From CAYYYP01 sp964475985 (lineage in GTDB: Bacteria > Bdellovibrionota > UBA1018 > CAYHWW01): DNA of 50,707 nucleotides. Location of the stretch: contig CAYYYP010000023.1 of NCBI GenBank assembly GCA_964475985.1, positions 1 to 50,707 of the forward strand, written 5' to 3'. Made by a program: the position numbers and the translations under genes. This document shows, one piece after another, positions 1 to 8,433 of this stretch. Each line of letters opens with the position of its first letter. The first letter of the stretch is position 1. Under the pieces are notes generated by a model, which saw only the letters and a list, made by a program, of their open reading frames with translations, was not told the origin of the DNA and did not search any database.

Positions 1-958
1 GATTATCAAAAACTCCGCCAGCGGCACCTCGGCTCAAAGTGGATGTGCCCAAGAATGAATACAAGGTCTCTTGTCTTACGGAATCAGAAGCGGAGATGAA
101 ATGATCGAACTGACGAATTTCTGGGGCGGAGTCTACGGCCCTAAATTCAAAATCATCATATACAAGCGGCAGCATCTGTTCGAAGTTCGGTACTTCAACT
201 TGCTGCGGCCTGATATGGACATTTTCTGGCAGTGCCATCATGTAAGATAATAGGCCTCTTTCTTCAGCCACTAAAGATTCAAGCGCTCGTCTGTCATCGA
301 GAAGTGCCAAGCTTCGGATTTCAATATCCCGTGATGTTCCCTGAGGGGCGCCGCCAACCATTTCGTGTGTTCTTACGACTATTAGTACTTCATCTAATTC
401 TTGTTGAGATTGTTCAATATGAGCCAGTAAAGACTCATCCAATAGAAGATGAATATAGAGAGCCTTGGCCGTCATAACCTCGTTAGACCAAAGTGCCCGG
501 TATCCCTCTTGCTCAGCATTAAAAAGAACTCTCGATTGTTCGAGTCGAAACCAATTTGCGGGTACTAAAAATGGCGCGATATCTTGAATCAAATTCAAGA
601 CCACATTGGCAACTGAGGCGGGATTGCCAGTGGTCACTCCTATGACACCATCAACTGCCACACTTGCGATATTCCAAATATTAAGTCTTGGCAGAAGATT
701 CATACGCGCAACCTCAATACCTTCCTTGGCTTGGTAAACCCGAAGGGCGTTGGCGTAAACGTTGAAATTGTCGTTGCTGACTCGACGGACAAGTTCTTCG
801 AGAGTTACTGTTCTCATGGGTAAGTGGTCAGGGTTGGCAGGCACAACCCGGTGAGGATTGACGCAAGACCCAGTCCCAAGGCCGCTAGTTGCCAGCGCAA
901 GTGAGGAATTGAACAAAAGACTAATAAACACAATCGGCATCGAGGACTTCAGTTTCAT
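1..958 (-). CDS. TolC-like outer membrane efflux protein, partial
   Basis: The frame is open from the ATG at 958 to the window edge, giving 319 codons without a stop; the C-terminus lies outside. Residues 1-24 form a signal peptide ending LALA. The next part reads like an outer membrane factor of the TolC/CusC family: a TLEELVRRVSNDNFNVYANA helix, then ARMNLLPRLNIW, then long amphipathic helices rich in Leu, Glu and Arg. Such proteins form the outer-membrane duct of tripartite exporters. The start lies 6 bases after the lipoprotein stop, so both are probably co-transcribed downstream of czcA. This would be a second outer membrane factor in the same operon, since a CzcC-like gene lies at 5407-6771. 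Family assignment is by sequence style only. Confidence 0.72.
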   Translation of the reverse strand, partial: MKLKSSMPIVFISLLFNSSLALATSGLGTGSCVNPHRVVPANPDHLPMRTVTLEELVRRVSNDNFNVYANALRVYQAKEGIEVARMNLLPRLNIWNIASVAVDGVIGVTTGNPASVANVVLNLIQDIAPFLVPANWFRLEQSRVLFNAEQEGYRALWSNEVMTAKALYIHLLLDESLLAHIEQSQQELDEVLIVVRTHEMVGGAPQGTSRDIEIRSLALLDDRRALESLVAEERGLLSYMMALPENVHIRPQQVEVPNFEQMLPLVYDDFEFRAVDSAPEIRQFDHFISASDSVRQETLYSFLGTSTLSRGAAGGVFDN

Positions 959-964
959 GATCAA

Positions 965-1663
965 TTACCTTGATGAAATGCGAGAGACGGAAAGTTGGTA
1001 GATTGCGGCATTTGTTGTGGGATGCACTTCACCACGAATTTCTGAAACATGGTTCATACGACCTTCTCGAATTGAAGCGGCTAAGCTTACCGCCTGAACA
1101 GCCATGTCTGCGGTTACTTCCGCTGCTTGCGGGGTGTTCGGTTCAGCTAGCGGCGCATTTGACCCAGAGGCTAACCTTAGAGAGTAGAGATTCGGACAAC
1201 TTTCAGAAGCAATGGAAATTTCCCCAGTGATCATATCCGGGCGAATGTGTTCCACGCGACAACCAACGGCACTGAGTCGATTGGCAGGATTCCACTGAAC
1301 GACTTGAGCGCTGAGATAAAGATTATTAAGGTCTGCACTAATTTCATCAAGCTGCCGAGTCCGATGGACAGCGTAGGGCGGAAGGCTTGGTACGAGCGTA
1401 ATGCGTACACTAAAGCTTCCTTGTTCCGTGCGGAGGCTACCTTGATAGTCACCTCGGAGCGCTTGATAGAAACGATGTCTTACCGCAAGGTCAGATTCCA
1501 TTTCCGTGGCACGGCTTAAGAGATTGTCATTCTGTGCAGTAATCCCAGCGCCTGCTTGTTCACGGCCTTCAATTCTTGCTTTTTCAGCAAGTCTTTCATC
1601 GCCGGAGCAACCAGAGAGTAAAACGAGCCCAAGGCCTACGAGACCAATGAAATGCAACTTCAC
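965..1663 (-). CDS. Exported lipoprotein of unknown function
   Basis: 232 residues. The N-terminus MKLHFIGLVGLGLVLLSGCS has a lipobox (LSGC, Cys at residue 19), so this is a predicted lipoprotein. After it comes a charged helical stretch (residues 20-65), then a region with alternating hydrophobic residues that looks beta-rich. Two further Cys pairs (VGCRVEH and ESCPNL) could form a disulfide. I do not recognise the family. It is followed 6 bases later by a TolC-like gene and lies 110 bases after the czcA stop on the same strand, so a role as an accessory envelope part of an efflux system is possible but inferred only from position. Confidence 0.75.
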   Translation of the reverse strand: MKLHFIGLVGLGLVLLSGCSGDERLAEKARIEGREQAGAGITAQNDNLLSRATEMESDLAVRHRFYQALRGDYQGSLRTEQGSFSVRITLVPSLPPYAVHRTRQLDEISADLNNLYLSAQVVQWNPANRLSAVGCRVEHIRPDMITGEISIASESCPNLYSLRLASGSNAPLAEPNTPQAAEVTADMAVQAVSLAASIREGRMNHVSEIRGEVHPTTNAAIYQLSVSRISSR

Positions 1664-1695
1664 TTGAATAACCCCCTACTGCTTTTAATGGACCT

Positions 1696-1736
1696 CACCT
1701 TGGCTCATACGTGTCATTACGCACGATGGCAAGGTG
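1696..1736. repeat. Inverted repeat between czcA and the lipoprotein gene
   Basis: CACCTTG (1696-1702) pairs with CAAGGTG (1730-1736), and an inner CGTG pairs with CACG. This makes a plausible mRNA hairpin in the 110-base gap. No T-run follows on either strand, so it is not a typical intrinsic terminator. It could limit read-through or be a protein binding site. Confidence 0.4.
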
Positions 1737-1773
1737 CGACAAAAATCAAATTTTAACCGAAAAAACGAGGATT

Positions 1774-4700
1774 CTAGTCATTTCTGACTATCTCTTTATG
1801 AGCCATGATTTTGCTCTCAAAAATGCAATAAAGTGTAGGCAACACAATCAATGTTAAGAGCGTCGACGATACAATGCCGCCAATGACCACCGAGGCCAAT
1901 GGTTTTTGAACCTCGGCACCAACGCCGGTTGATAGCATCATGGGAAGGAACCCAAAGATATCCACTAGCGCAGTCATGAGTACGGGTCTTAATCTAATGA
2001 GGGCACCTTTTTTCACTAAGGCTTCGCCTGAAAGACCTTCTTTTTGAAGTTCATTAAAATAATTCATCAAGACAACGCCATTTAAGACGGCGATTCCTGA
2101 AAGTGCGATGAAGCCAACCCCCGCTGAAATGCTAAAAGGCAAGCCATTAAAAACTAGGCCTAGGACACCACCCACAAGAGCTAGTGGCACACCTGAGAAA
2201 ATGATGGCCGTTTCAATGACGCTCTTGAATGCGGCATAAATCATCATCAAAACTAGAATGAGTGCCAGGGGAGTTAAAACTAAAAGCCTTGATCTGGCCT
2301 CTTGAAGATTCTTGAAGTTTCCGCCCCATTCTAAATAGTAGCCGGGAGGAAGTTTTACCTTCGCAGTCACGGCAGCTTGTGCTTCTTCAACAAAAGACTC
2401 TGTGTCTCTGCCGCGCGGGTTGATCATAACCGCTGCTCGACGTTTGCCTTGTTCCCTTGAAACAGAGCTATAGGCCTCGTCAAATTTAATGGTTGCTGCT
2501 TCTGAAAGTGGAATGGTTGCATTGGTAGCAATGCCGACCGGCAGGCTTTTGATGGCATTGAAATCGGAGCGATCTTTTTCACTCAAACGAATCACGATAG
2601 GGAAGCGCTTAACCCCTTCGTAGAGGTATCCTACTTCTTCACCACCTAACGCTACGTTGACTGTTTCTAAAACCTCGCGATTTGAAACTCCCAGTCTTTG
2701 CAGAATTCCTTCTTTAGGCGTGATCTTAAGTAACGGCGAAGTGCCTTTAAGTTCAACTTCAACATCGCCTGCACCGCGAACTTTAGCAACAACAGCTGCA
2801 ATCTGTTTGGTGACATCAGAAAGTTTTTCCATGTCATCACCAAAGACTTTAACGGAGACGTCAGCTCTGGTGCCTTCTAGAAGTTCATTGAAGCGCATTT
2901 GAATAGGCTGACTGAGTAGCCCATTCTGGCCAGGAAGTTCGCTTTCAAGTCGCTCCATAATAGCGGTTTGAAGTTCTGCTTTCGTGCGACGACTGCCATT
3001 TATTTTTGGCCATACATCTTTATCTTTAAGCATGACATAGGTGTCTGAAAGGTTAACCCCCATGGGATCAGTGGCCACTTCTGCGGTGCCAATTCGTGAG
3101 AAAGCGACGGATACCTCTGGAAAATCCATCAAGATTTTTTCTGACTTAGCCTGAAGAGCGATAGACTGATCAATACTAATATTTACAGGTCTTACAAATT
3201 GAACGGTGAGAGAACCTTCGTTGAGCTGGGGTAAAAACTCTCCGCCTAGAAAAGAAAATAAAACTGCGCCAAGTATTGCGGCTACTACACCAGCTCCCAG
3301 CGTGATTTTCCGCCATTTAAGGCTCTTCGTTAAAAAAGGAGCATAGAGTCGTTTTACCTGTATAAGAAGCCACGGCTCCTTCTCCGAGGCTTTGCCTGAG
3401 AGAAAAAGACTGGCCAGTGCCGGTGCCGTTGTAAAAGAAAGAATCAAAGCGCCAAGAACGGCGATGCTGAAAGTCGCAGCCATGGGCGTAAACATCTTTC
3501 CTTCGATGCCGACTAGGGCAAAAATCGGTAGGAACACCACTACGATTATGATCTCACCAAAACCAGCGGCTGTTCGAATCTGAATGGCGGCATCAAAAAC
3601 GGTTTTTTTCACCTCTTCCCTGGTGAGGGAGCGTTTTAAGATATGAGTTTTTTCATGTACGAGTCGCACACAGTTTTCTAAAACGATGACGGCGCCATCG
3701 ACGATGATGCCGAAATCAAGAGCTCCCAAACTCATGAGGTTTCCAGAGATATTAAATTTTTTCATAGCAATAAACGTTATGAGAAGACTCAAGGGAATTG
3801 TGACTGCTGTGATCAGCGCGGCTCTGACGTTACCGACGAGTAAAAGTAGAACAATGATGACGAGCACGGCACCCGTGACCAGGTTATGCTCCACAGTGCC
3901 GAGAGTCGCATTCACTAATTCAGATCGATCATAAAGAGTTTCAACCTTGAAGCCTGCAGGTAAACCTTTTTGAATTTCCTTCATGCGTTCCGCTACGCGG
4001 ATAGAAACGACCCTGCTGTTTTCTCCCATGAGCATAAATACGCTACCAAGTACTGCTTCTTTACCGCGTACGAGAGCCGCTCCAGTACGTAATGGTGTGG
4101 CAAGCTCTACGTTGGCGACATCAGCAATGGTTACTATTTTAAAAGTTTCAAGGGTTCTGATGGGGACTGATCTAATGTCATCCATCGTCTTAAAAATTCC
4201 TAAACCTTGAACAACAAATTGCTCTCCTGTTTGTTGTACGTAGCCACCTCCTACATTGCGATTGATGCGCTCAAGTGCTTCTTGAAGATCGCTAAAATGT
4301 AAACCATACGATGCCATTTTCCGGGGATTGGGTTGGATGTGGTACTGTTTTTCGTATCCACCGATGGTGTTGATTTCAGCAACGCCTTTGACGGTGAGGA
4401 GTCTAGGTTTGATGAACCAATCTTGAAGGGCCCGAAGCTCCATTAGTTGTTTGGTTCGAGCATCACCTGACTCTGTTTTTTCTGCCTCAATGACATAGTG
4501 AAAAATTTCACCAAGACCCGTACTAATGGGTCCGAGTTTTGGACGAGCATTTTTAGGGAGTTGACTTAAGACGCTTTGCAACCGTTCTGAAATAAGTTGC
4601 CTCGCACGGTAGATATCAATTTCATCTTCGAAAACTACAGTGATTGCTGAGAGGCCAAAGCGGGTGATAGAGCGTACTTGTTCCACACCTGCAATACCGC

Positions 4701-4971
4701 TCATTGCAGTTTCAATGGGAAATGTGACATTTCGCTCGATCTCTTCGGATGCCAATCCTTCGACCGTTGTATTGACCTGCACCTGAGTGTTTGTAATGTC
4801 TGGCACCGCATCGATGGGTAGGCTTTGAAAACTCAGCCAACCTAATATGGCAACAACCGCTGTCAGCATCAATACGATGCCTCGATGGTAAACGGAGAAG
4901 TGAATGATCTTGCCGATGAACGAAGTATCATTTGCAGGCATGCTGATTTCCGTTTGATTGTTAGTGTCCAT
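1774..4971 (-). CDS. czcA: HME-RND heavy metal efflux pump, CzcA-like
   Basis: 1065 residues, the normal length for inner-membrane RND pumps that export divalent metals by proton antiport. TM1 lies at about residues 20-42, followed by SLPIDAVPDITNTQVQVNT, a hallmark of the CzcA/CusA group. The TM4 proton relay reads LDFGIIVDGAVIVLENC, with both Asp and the Glu of the Zn/Co/Cd-type (HME1) pumps. The late FSISAGVGFIALSGIAVLNG block is also typical. I chose the ATG at 4971 over one at 4998 because AGGAGAAGG lies just upstream and the start overlaps the previous gene's stop region. It is the third gene of a czcC / short adaptor / czcA set. The substrate is inferred from the family (Zn, Co, Cd or Ni). 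Confidence 0.95.
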   Translation of the reverse strand: MDTNNQTEISMPANDTSFIGKIIHFSVYHRGIVLMLTAVVAILGWLSFQSLPIDAVPDITNTQVQVNTTVEGLASEEIERNVTFPIETAMSGIAGVEQVRSITRFGLSAITVVFEDEIDIYRARQLISERLQSVLSQLPKNARPKLGPISTGLGEIFHYVIEAEKTESGDARTKQLMELRALQDWFIKPRLLTVKGVAEINTIGGYEKQYHIQPNPRKMASYGLHFSDLQEALERINRNVGGGYVQQTGEQFVVQGLGIFKTMDDIRSVPIRTLETFKIVTIADVANVELATPLRTGAALVRGKEAVLGSVFMLMGENSRVVSIRVAERMKEIQKGLPAGFKVETLYDRSELVNATLGTVEHNLVTGAVLVIIVLLLLVGNVRAALITAVTIPLSLLITFIAMKKFNISGNLMSLGALDFGIIVDGAVIVLENCVRLVHEKTHILKRSLTREEVKKTVFDAAIQIRTAAGFGEIIIVVVFLPIFALVGIEGKMFTPMAATFSIAVLGALILSFTTAPALASLFLSGKASEKEPWLLIQVKRLYAPFLTKSLKWRKITLGAGVVAAILGAVLFSFLGGEFLPQLNEGSLTVQFVRPVNISIDQSIALQAKSEKILMDFPEVSVAFSRIGTAEVATDPMGVNLSDTYVMLKDKDVWPKINGSRRTKAELQTAIMERLESELPGQNGLLSQPIQMRFNELLEGTRADVSVKVFGDDMEKLSDVTKQIAAVVAKVRGAGDVEVELKGTSPLLKITPKEGILQRLGVSNREVLETVNVALGGEEVGYLYEGVKRFPIVIRLSEKDRSDFNAIKSLPVGIATNATIPLSEAATIKFDEAYSSVSREQGKRRAAVMINPRGRDTESFVEEAQAAVTAKVKLPPGYYLEWGGNFKNLQEARSRLLVLTPLALILVLMMIYAAFKSVIETAIIFSGVPLALVGGVLGLVFNGLPFSISAGVGFIALSGIAVLNGVVLMNYFNELQKEGLSGEALVKKGALIRLRPVLMTALVDIFGFLPMMLSTGVGAEVQKPLASVVIGGIVSSTLLTLIVLPTLYCIFESKIMAHKEIVRND

Positions 4972-5410
4972 GACCTTCTCCTGCGCCACCAAAGGCATTT
5001 AATTCTGCAACACGAAGTAGTGGAACACCATCGATAACAAGATGATCACCTGGTTTGAGATCCGAAGATTTTATCGTGGTTTCAACGCCGGCTCGACTTA
5101 CGATTTCAACTTCAATGAGTTTGTACCAACCGTCTTTCTCGCGATAAATGCCAGCTTCGTCTTGAAAGTAGACGATGGCCTTAGAGGGTAGGCGATGGGT
5201 GTTTTGAGATTGAATGGCCGAAGTATGAAGTGACAACGTTTGTATGGCTTTTTCGGAAAGCTTAAGACCAAGAGTTTTCGAGGTTTCTGTGACGGCTTTG
5301 CCAGGGCCTATACCGCTTGAAGCTTCTTCTTCGCCAGTTTCTTCACTATATGCTGCAGGAAAATTGGAAATTAAGACTAAAAATGAAATGATCAGGATCT
5401 GTATTTTCAT
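4961..5410 (-). CDS. Miniature periplasmic adaptor of the RND pump
   Basis: 149 residues with a signal peptide (1-22, ending AAYS). The mature part has the look of only the last, membrane-proximal beta domain of CusB/CzcB adaptors: LPSKAIVYF, then DGWYKLIEVEIVSRAGVETT, then LKPGDHLVIDGVPLLRVAEL, ending in a Gly/His tail GEGHGH. Full adaptors have 400-500 residues with an alpha-hairpin, a lipoyl and a beta-barrel domain; here these are absent. The start overlaps the czcC-like stop by 4 bases (ATGA), and the end overlaps the czcA start, so translation of all three is coupled. A paralogue of the same design sits at 28956-29444 before the second czcA, so this is a design feature and not a truncation. 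Function in pump assembly is inferred. Confidence 0.85.
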   Translation of the reverse strand: MKIQILIISFLVLISNFPAAYSEETGEEEASSGIGPGKAVTETSKTLGLKLSEKAIQTLSLHTSAIQSQNTHRLPSKAIVYFQDEAGIYREKDGWYKLIEVEIVSRAGVETTIKSSDLKPGDHLVIDGVPLLRVAELNAFGGAGEGHGH

Positions 5411-6771
5411 AGTGATTCCTTCAGAGCGCGGCCTTCTAAACTATAAATTTCCCATAAAGCCACTAAGGCTTTTAGTTCCCGTTCATTGCGACTTTTTTCG
5501 AGTTCAATCATCTGACGATGGGCTTCTATAACAAGTGAACTTGAGACAAGTCCTCGAGTTGAGAGAGCTTCCACCCTGTGATGGCGTTTCTGAAGGTCAG
5601 CTGCAGGCATGGCATCTTCTGCTAAGGTTTCAACGGCAGAGCGATATCCGCGTACTTTTTCGGCACGTTCGTGTGCATCTTCGTCTTTCAGTAGTTCAAT
5701 ATACCCTTCCGCAGAAGCTATGCCTTTAGCTGCAAAAGCTCTTCCCCCACCGTTAAGATTAAATACCGGCAGAGATAGGTTAAGTTGAAACCCAAAGAGT
5801 TGGGATTGAATGCCACCATAGTTTTGCAACTGAATCATCGGCCCTACTTTAAATTCGGGCCAAGCGCTGCTTTTTGCCAGGTCAAGATCTGCGAGAGAGA
5901 GTTCATGATCTGCCACGAGCCGCCCTAACCGAGGCGAGGGCAGTTCTTTTGTCGCATGCTCTGAAATTGCAGGCCACCGTGCAGGAGCGCTTGGTAAGAA
6001 ACTTTGAATTTCCTTTAAACCATGCCCCGTGGCGACGTGAAAATAATGCTCAATTTCTCGTTCTTCTTGCCCTAAAGCTGATTGTTTAACTTTGGTGTCT
6101 GACCTGGCCATCTCAAATGTAGCAAGGCCCACTTCCTGTTCTGGTGTCAGTCGAGGCCTTGTTCGATACTGAGCAATGAGTTTTGAAAAAGTATTGATGG
6201 CTTCTTGTAGGTAGGATTTTTCTTTCTCGATTTGTTTCAATCGATAAAGTCTCAGCACGGTTTGAATCGTCACTTCAGTTTGAGCTTGGGTGACATCGGC
6301 ATCAGCTTGTCTGCCCCGAGCTTCCGCTTGTCGAATACGTGCCGATCTTTTTCCTCCCCATTCGATAGGCTGCACGACTGAAATTTGAGTTTGCATTTGC
6401 TGGTCGCCCAAGGTTTTTCCATAAACCGATTGTGCTTCAAACTCAGGGTTTGGAATTTGCTTGGCTACACTCGGAAGTGCCTGCGTTTGACTCGATGCAA
6501 GCCTTGCCCGCTTCACGTCCGGATGGTTTTCCCGGGCACAGCTCAAGATATCTTGCACTGTGGCAGGTAAAGGACATTCGGGGTGGCTGCCGTGAACGTG
6601 GCTTAATCCCTCTTCACCTGAGTGGGCCGCATGGGTAATGTTTTCAGCATGGGCTTCTACGGTAAAAGCAAGCATGAGAATTCCCGAGAGCGGCACAAGG
6701 CAGGACAAGCTTTGCCACATTCCGAATATTAAAAGTTTAATTTTTTGAAAATGAAATAGATTCCAAACCAT
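5407..6771 (-). CDS. czcC: CzcC-like outer membrane efflux protein
   Basis: 454 residues. The ATG at 6771 has TTGGAG six bases upstream. A signal peptide runs to about residue 42 (TVEAHA). A metal-binding-looking stretch follows (HAAHSGEEGLSHVHGSHPEC), then the outer membrane factor core: VQDILSCARENHPDVKRARL, IPNPEFEAQSVYG, VVQPIEWGGKRSARIRQAEA, and the second repeat with LNLSLPVFNLNGGGRAFAAK and TRGLVSSSLVIEAHRQ. This is the trimeric outer-membrane channel for the RND pump encoded downstream. It overlaps the next gene by 4 bases. The 5' gap to the previous small gene holds an inverted repeat. The His-rich segment just after the signal peptide is unusual and may collect metal in the periplasm. 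Confidence 0.92.
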   Translation of the reverse strand: MVWNLFHFQKIKLLIFGMWQSLSCLVPLSGILMLAFTVEAHAENITHAAHSGEEGLSHVHGSHPECPLPATVQDILSCARENHPDVKRARLASSQTQALPSVAKQIPNPEFEAQSVYGKTLGDQQMQTQISVVQPIEWGGKRSARIRQAEARGRQADADVTQAQTEVTIQTVLRLYRLKQIEKEKSYLQEAINTFSKLIAQYRTRPRLTPEQEVGLATFEMARSDTKVKQSALGQEEREIEHYFHVATGHGLKEIQSFLPSAPARWPAISEHATKELPSPRLGRLVADHELSLADLDLAKSSAWPEFKVGPMIQLQNYGGIQSQLFGFQLNLSLPVFNLNGGGRAFAAKGIASAEGYIELLKDEDAHERAEKVRGYRSAVETLAEDAMPAADLQKRHHRVEALSTRGLVSSSLVIEAHRQMIELEKSRNERELKALVALWEIYSLEGRALKESL

Positions 6772-6785
6772 CTAAGCTCCAAGAG

Positions 6786-6817
6786 TTAAGCCACTGAGGC
6801 AATGCTCAGCGGCTCAA
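6786..6817. repeat. Inverted repeat upstream of the czcC-like gene
   Basis: AGCCaCTGAG and CTCAGcGGCT pair around a 6-base loop, and the flanks extend the pairing (GAGTTA / CTCAAC, imperfect). It ends 15 bases upstream of the czcC start and precedes its ribosome binding site. No T-run follows. It may be an mRNA processing or stability element inside the operon, or an operator. Confidence 0.4.
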
Positions 6818-6930
6818 CGATATTATGATTGTGCCAAGTCTTAAGAAGACAAAGCGCCTTGAAAACACAAGTCACTCAAACTAGTACTGGTCAATGGTCG
6901 AATAAGACCGACCAAGAGAAGTATGTTGCG

Positions 6931-7353
6931 TTATGCGCGAGGGGGTCTGAGCGGGTTGGAAACATAAGAACCAAAGTAAGAGCTATTATTTGGCCACAAA
7001 AACTTTTCTTTAGACTGTGGAACTACGAAAGCGTGAGAGGAGCTTACCGTGAAAGGGCAATGCCCTAAATGACAATGGGTGCAGGCTTTAGTGGCGTCTC
7101 CACTATTGCAGTCATCACAATGAGAAATAAGATGACTGCGATCATCAGTAGACACACTCTCACTCGCTTTAGTGATTGATTGCTCTTGGCTTGCTGCGGC
7201 ATTCGGGGATTGAGTTTGAAGACCTTCAGATAGAAATTCGGCACCGCTATCAAGGGTGTTCAAAAAGCAGATTGAGATTAATAGCAATGCGAGCAACCGA
7301 TACATATTCATGAGTTTATAATGAATCGGAATAAAGTTGTCATCTATTAACAT
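6931..7353 (-). CDS. CzcI-like small exported His/Cys-rich protein
   Basis: About 140 residues from the ATG at 7353, which has AGAGGA upstream; a second in-frame ATG at 7311 could also be used, and the frame opens further upstream. A hydrophobic signal segment (MYRLLALLLISICFLNT) is followed by a Ser/Gln-rich stretch and a Cys/His cluster: CDDCNSG and CTHCHLGHCPF. The C-terminus is NPLRPPRA. Small periplasmic proteins with an HC-type cluster and a terminal RxP motif, such as CzcI, commonly precede RND metal efflux genes. The gene directly precedes the czcC-like gene. Its role is probably metal binding or signalling in the periplasm; this is inferred from family style and place. Confidence 0.7.
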   Translation of the reverse strand: MLIDDNFIPIHYKLMNMYRLLALLLISICFLNTLDSGAEFLSEGLQTQSPNAAASQEQSITKASESVSTDDRSHLISHCDDCNSGDATKACTHCHLGHCPFTVSSSHAFVVPQSKEKFLWPNNSSYFGSYVSNPLRPPRA

Positions 7354-7376
7354 GGGAAAAATTTTCCTCTGCGCAG

Positions 7377-7420
7377 ATTCATACAGAGGTCCTAGCCTTT
7401 GGCGAGACCTCTGTATGAAT
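7377..7420. repeat. 15-bp perfect inverted repeat after the small-protein gene
   Basis: ATTCATACAGAGGTC (7377-7391) and GACCTCTGTATGAAT (7406-7420) form a perfect stem with a 14-base loop. It begins 33 bases after the stop at 7454 of the small exported protein gene and ends just before the ribosome binding site of the next gene. A sequence-unrelated stem of 12 bp with the same loop size sits at the equivalent place at 13390-13427. The shared position suggests a role in partial termination or in protecting the upstream mRNA. Confidence 0.7.
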
Positions 7421-7453
7421 GCTTCCATCTTGGACTGTTTACGGCGCAATGAC

Positions 7454-7762
7454 TCAGCGATCTTGTAATCCACCGCGGTGATGCGGAAGTTTCACTGCTT
7501 CATTAGCTTTTGAGTTTTCATCGTTGCTCGAGGATAGGCCTCGGGTCGGCTCTTGTGTGTCATTTTTTACGGTATCAGGCCTACTTTCAGGTGATGGATT
7601 TTCAGTCTGAGCATTTGAGGTCTTTTGAGGGCGGGGAACATCACTGTTTCGCCAAAAAATTTCCCGTGACTCGCTGTGCTGTGCAGCAAAAACATTTGCC
7701 TGGAATAGAGTTACTGTAAGAAGCGCTAGAGCTGTTGTGGTGATTGACTTAAAAAATTTCAT
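7454..7762 (-). CDS. Small exported disordered protein, PHHxGGLxDR tail
   Basis: 102 residues from the ATG at 7762, preceded by CAGGAGACC. A signal peptide (MKFFKSITTTALALLTVTLF... ending VFA) is followed by about 65 residues rich in Ser, Asn, Pro, Glu and Lys, probably unstructured. The protein ends in LPHHRGGLQDR. A paralogue at 13467-13799 has the same build and ends in PPHHQGGLEDR; only the signal region and this tail are clearly conserved. Both follow a CzcI-like gene and precede a hairpin. I do not recognise a named family. The two adjacent His suggest metal binding, but this is inference. Confidence 0.72.
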   Translation of the reverse strand: MKFFKSITTTALALLTVTLFQANVFAAQHSESREIFWRNSDVPRPQKTSNAQTENPSPESRPDTVKNDTQEPTRGLSSSNDENSKANEAVKLPHHRGGLQDR

Positions 7763-7869
7763 ATTTGAAAGGTCTCCTGTGGAAAGAGTAAAGTTGGTTT
7801 GACGTAGCGGCCTGTGATCGTTTTTCCGTGATATGGGCGCTTTTTTGAGCGCAGTTATACACACGGCTA

Positions 7870-8232
7870 TTAAACGATGGGAGGTCTAAGGTCAGAATCT
7901 GGAGACCGATTTGAAAAGGATCCGATAGTTGGCTTGATTCCTTGGTCAAATCCTTGTTGGCGATTGAAGTAAAGTGGCGCGGGCATGATAGCGACAACCA
8001 TATGGCAGTGGACGATACAATGTTCAGTTGATGGAGTGGGCGGTTGCTGAGAGGGATGTTGCTGGCAATTTCTCCCGTCAGAAACTGTAGCAGCGGCAGT
8101 TGTGGTTGAAGCTGTAGCGGCAGTGGCATCTTCAGTTTTGGTGTGATGAAAAAATGCCGCCGAACTGCGAGTTACAAAGGTTGCTAAAAGTAGGCAAATA
8201 ATGAAGAGCTGAGCAAAGTTTTTAGAGTTCAT
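7870..8232 (-). CDS. CzcI-like small exported protein, first gene of ECF-type operon
   Basis: 120 residues. A signal peptide (MNSKNFAQLFIICLLLATFV) is followed by FFHHTKTEDA, an Ala/Thr-rich linker, a His/Gln patch, then STEHCIVHCHMVVAIMP and a C-terminus DSDLRPPIV. The HCIVHCH cluster and the RPP end match the style of periplasmic CzcI-like or DUF2946-like proteins linked to metal efflux operons. A close paralogue lies at 13920-14261 (EHCIVHCHIVIGVVP ... DLRPPIV). The gene follows an ECF-type promoter at 8264-8290 and leads the czcCA operon. AAAGGAGG lies upstream of the ATG with a long spacing. Confidence 0.78.
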   Translation of the reverse strand: MNSKNFAQLFIICLLLATFVTRSSAAFFHHTKTEDATAATASTTTAAATVSDGRNCQQHPSQQPPTPSTEHCIVHCHMVVAIMPAPLYFNRQQGFDQGIKPTIGSFSNRSPDSDLRPPIV

Positions 8233-8263
8233 GATTCTTCAAAATGCCTCCTTTCAATTAGTT

Positions 8264-8290
8264 TACGAAGGAGTGCATAGATTTGTGACA
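8264..8290 (-). promoter_or_regulatory. ECF-type promoter TGTCAC-N17-CGTA (cassette A)
   Basis: On the minus strand TGTCAC (8290-8285), a 17-base spacer and CGTA (8267-8264) lie about 30 bases before the ATG of the CzcI-like gene at 8232. A second TGTCAC starts 9 bases further upstream (8299-8294). The same arrangement, including the 9-base period of the upstream copy, is found at 14293-14328. A TGTC-type -35 and a CGT-type -10 are usual for ECF sigma factors. Confidence 0.72.
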
Positions 8291-8433
8291 GATGTGACAA
8301 ATTAATTTTGAATTGTTAATGAAACAGTTTAGCAGATTCTTTAAAGGCAATAAGAACAGATGCTTACTAACGGCATTCCGTTTTCTAAAATGCTGAATAA
8401 AGGCGTCCTAAAATTATTCATGCGGAGGAAGTT

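Noticed and set aside
1740..1773. TGTCGC with CGTA nearby before the lipoprotein gene as an ECF-type promoter
   Set aside because: The -35 has a mismatch and the spacer is only 14 bases, unlike the four matching sites.
4972..4998. Upstream ATG at 4998 as the start of czcA
   Set aside because: It lies deep in the previous gene without a ribosome site, while the ATG at 4971 has AGGAGAAGG just upstream.
7749..8129. A 126-codon minus-strand frame overlapping two small-protein genes
   Set aside because: It overlaps the CzcI-like gene in another frame, has no signal peptide or conserved counterpart in the paralogous cassette, and its start lies inside the Gln/Ala-rich linker.
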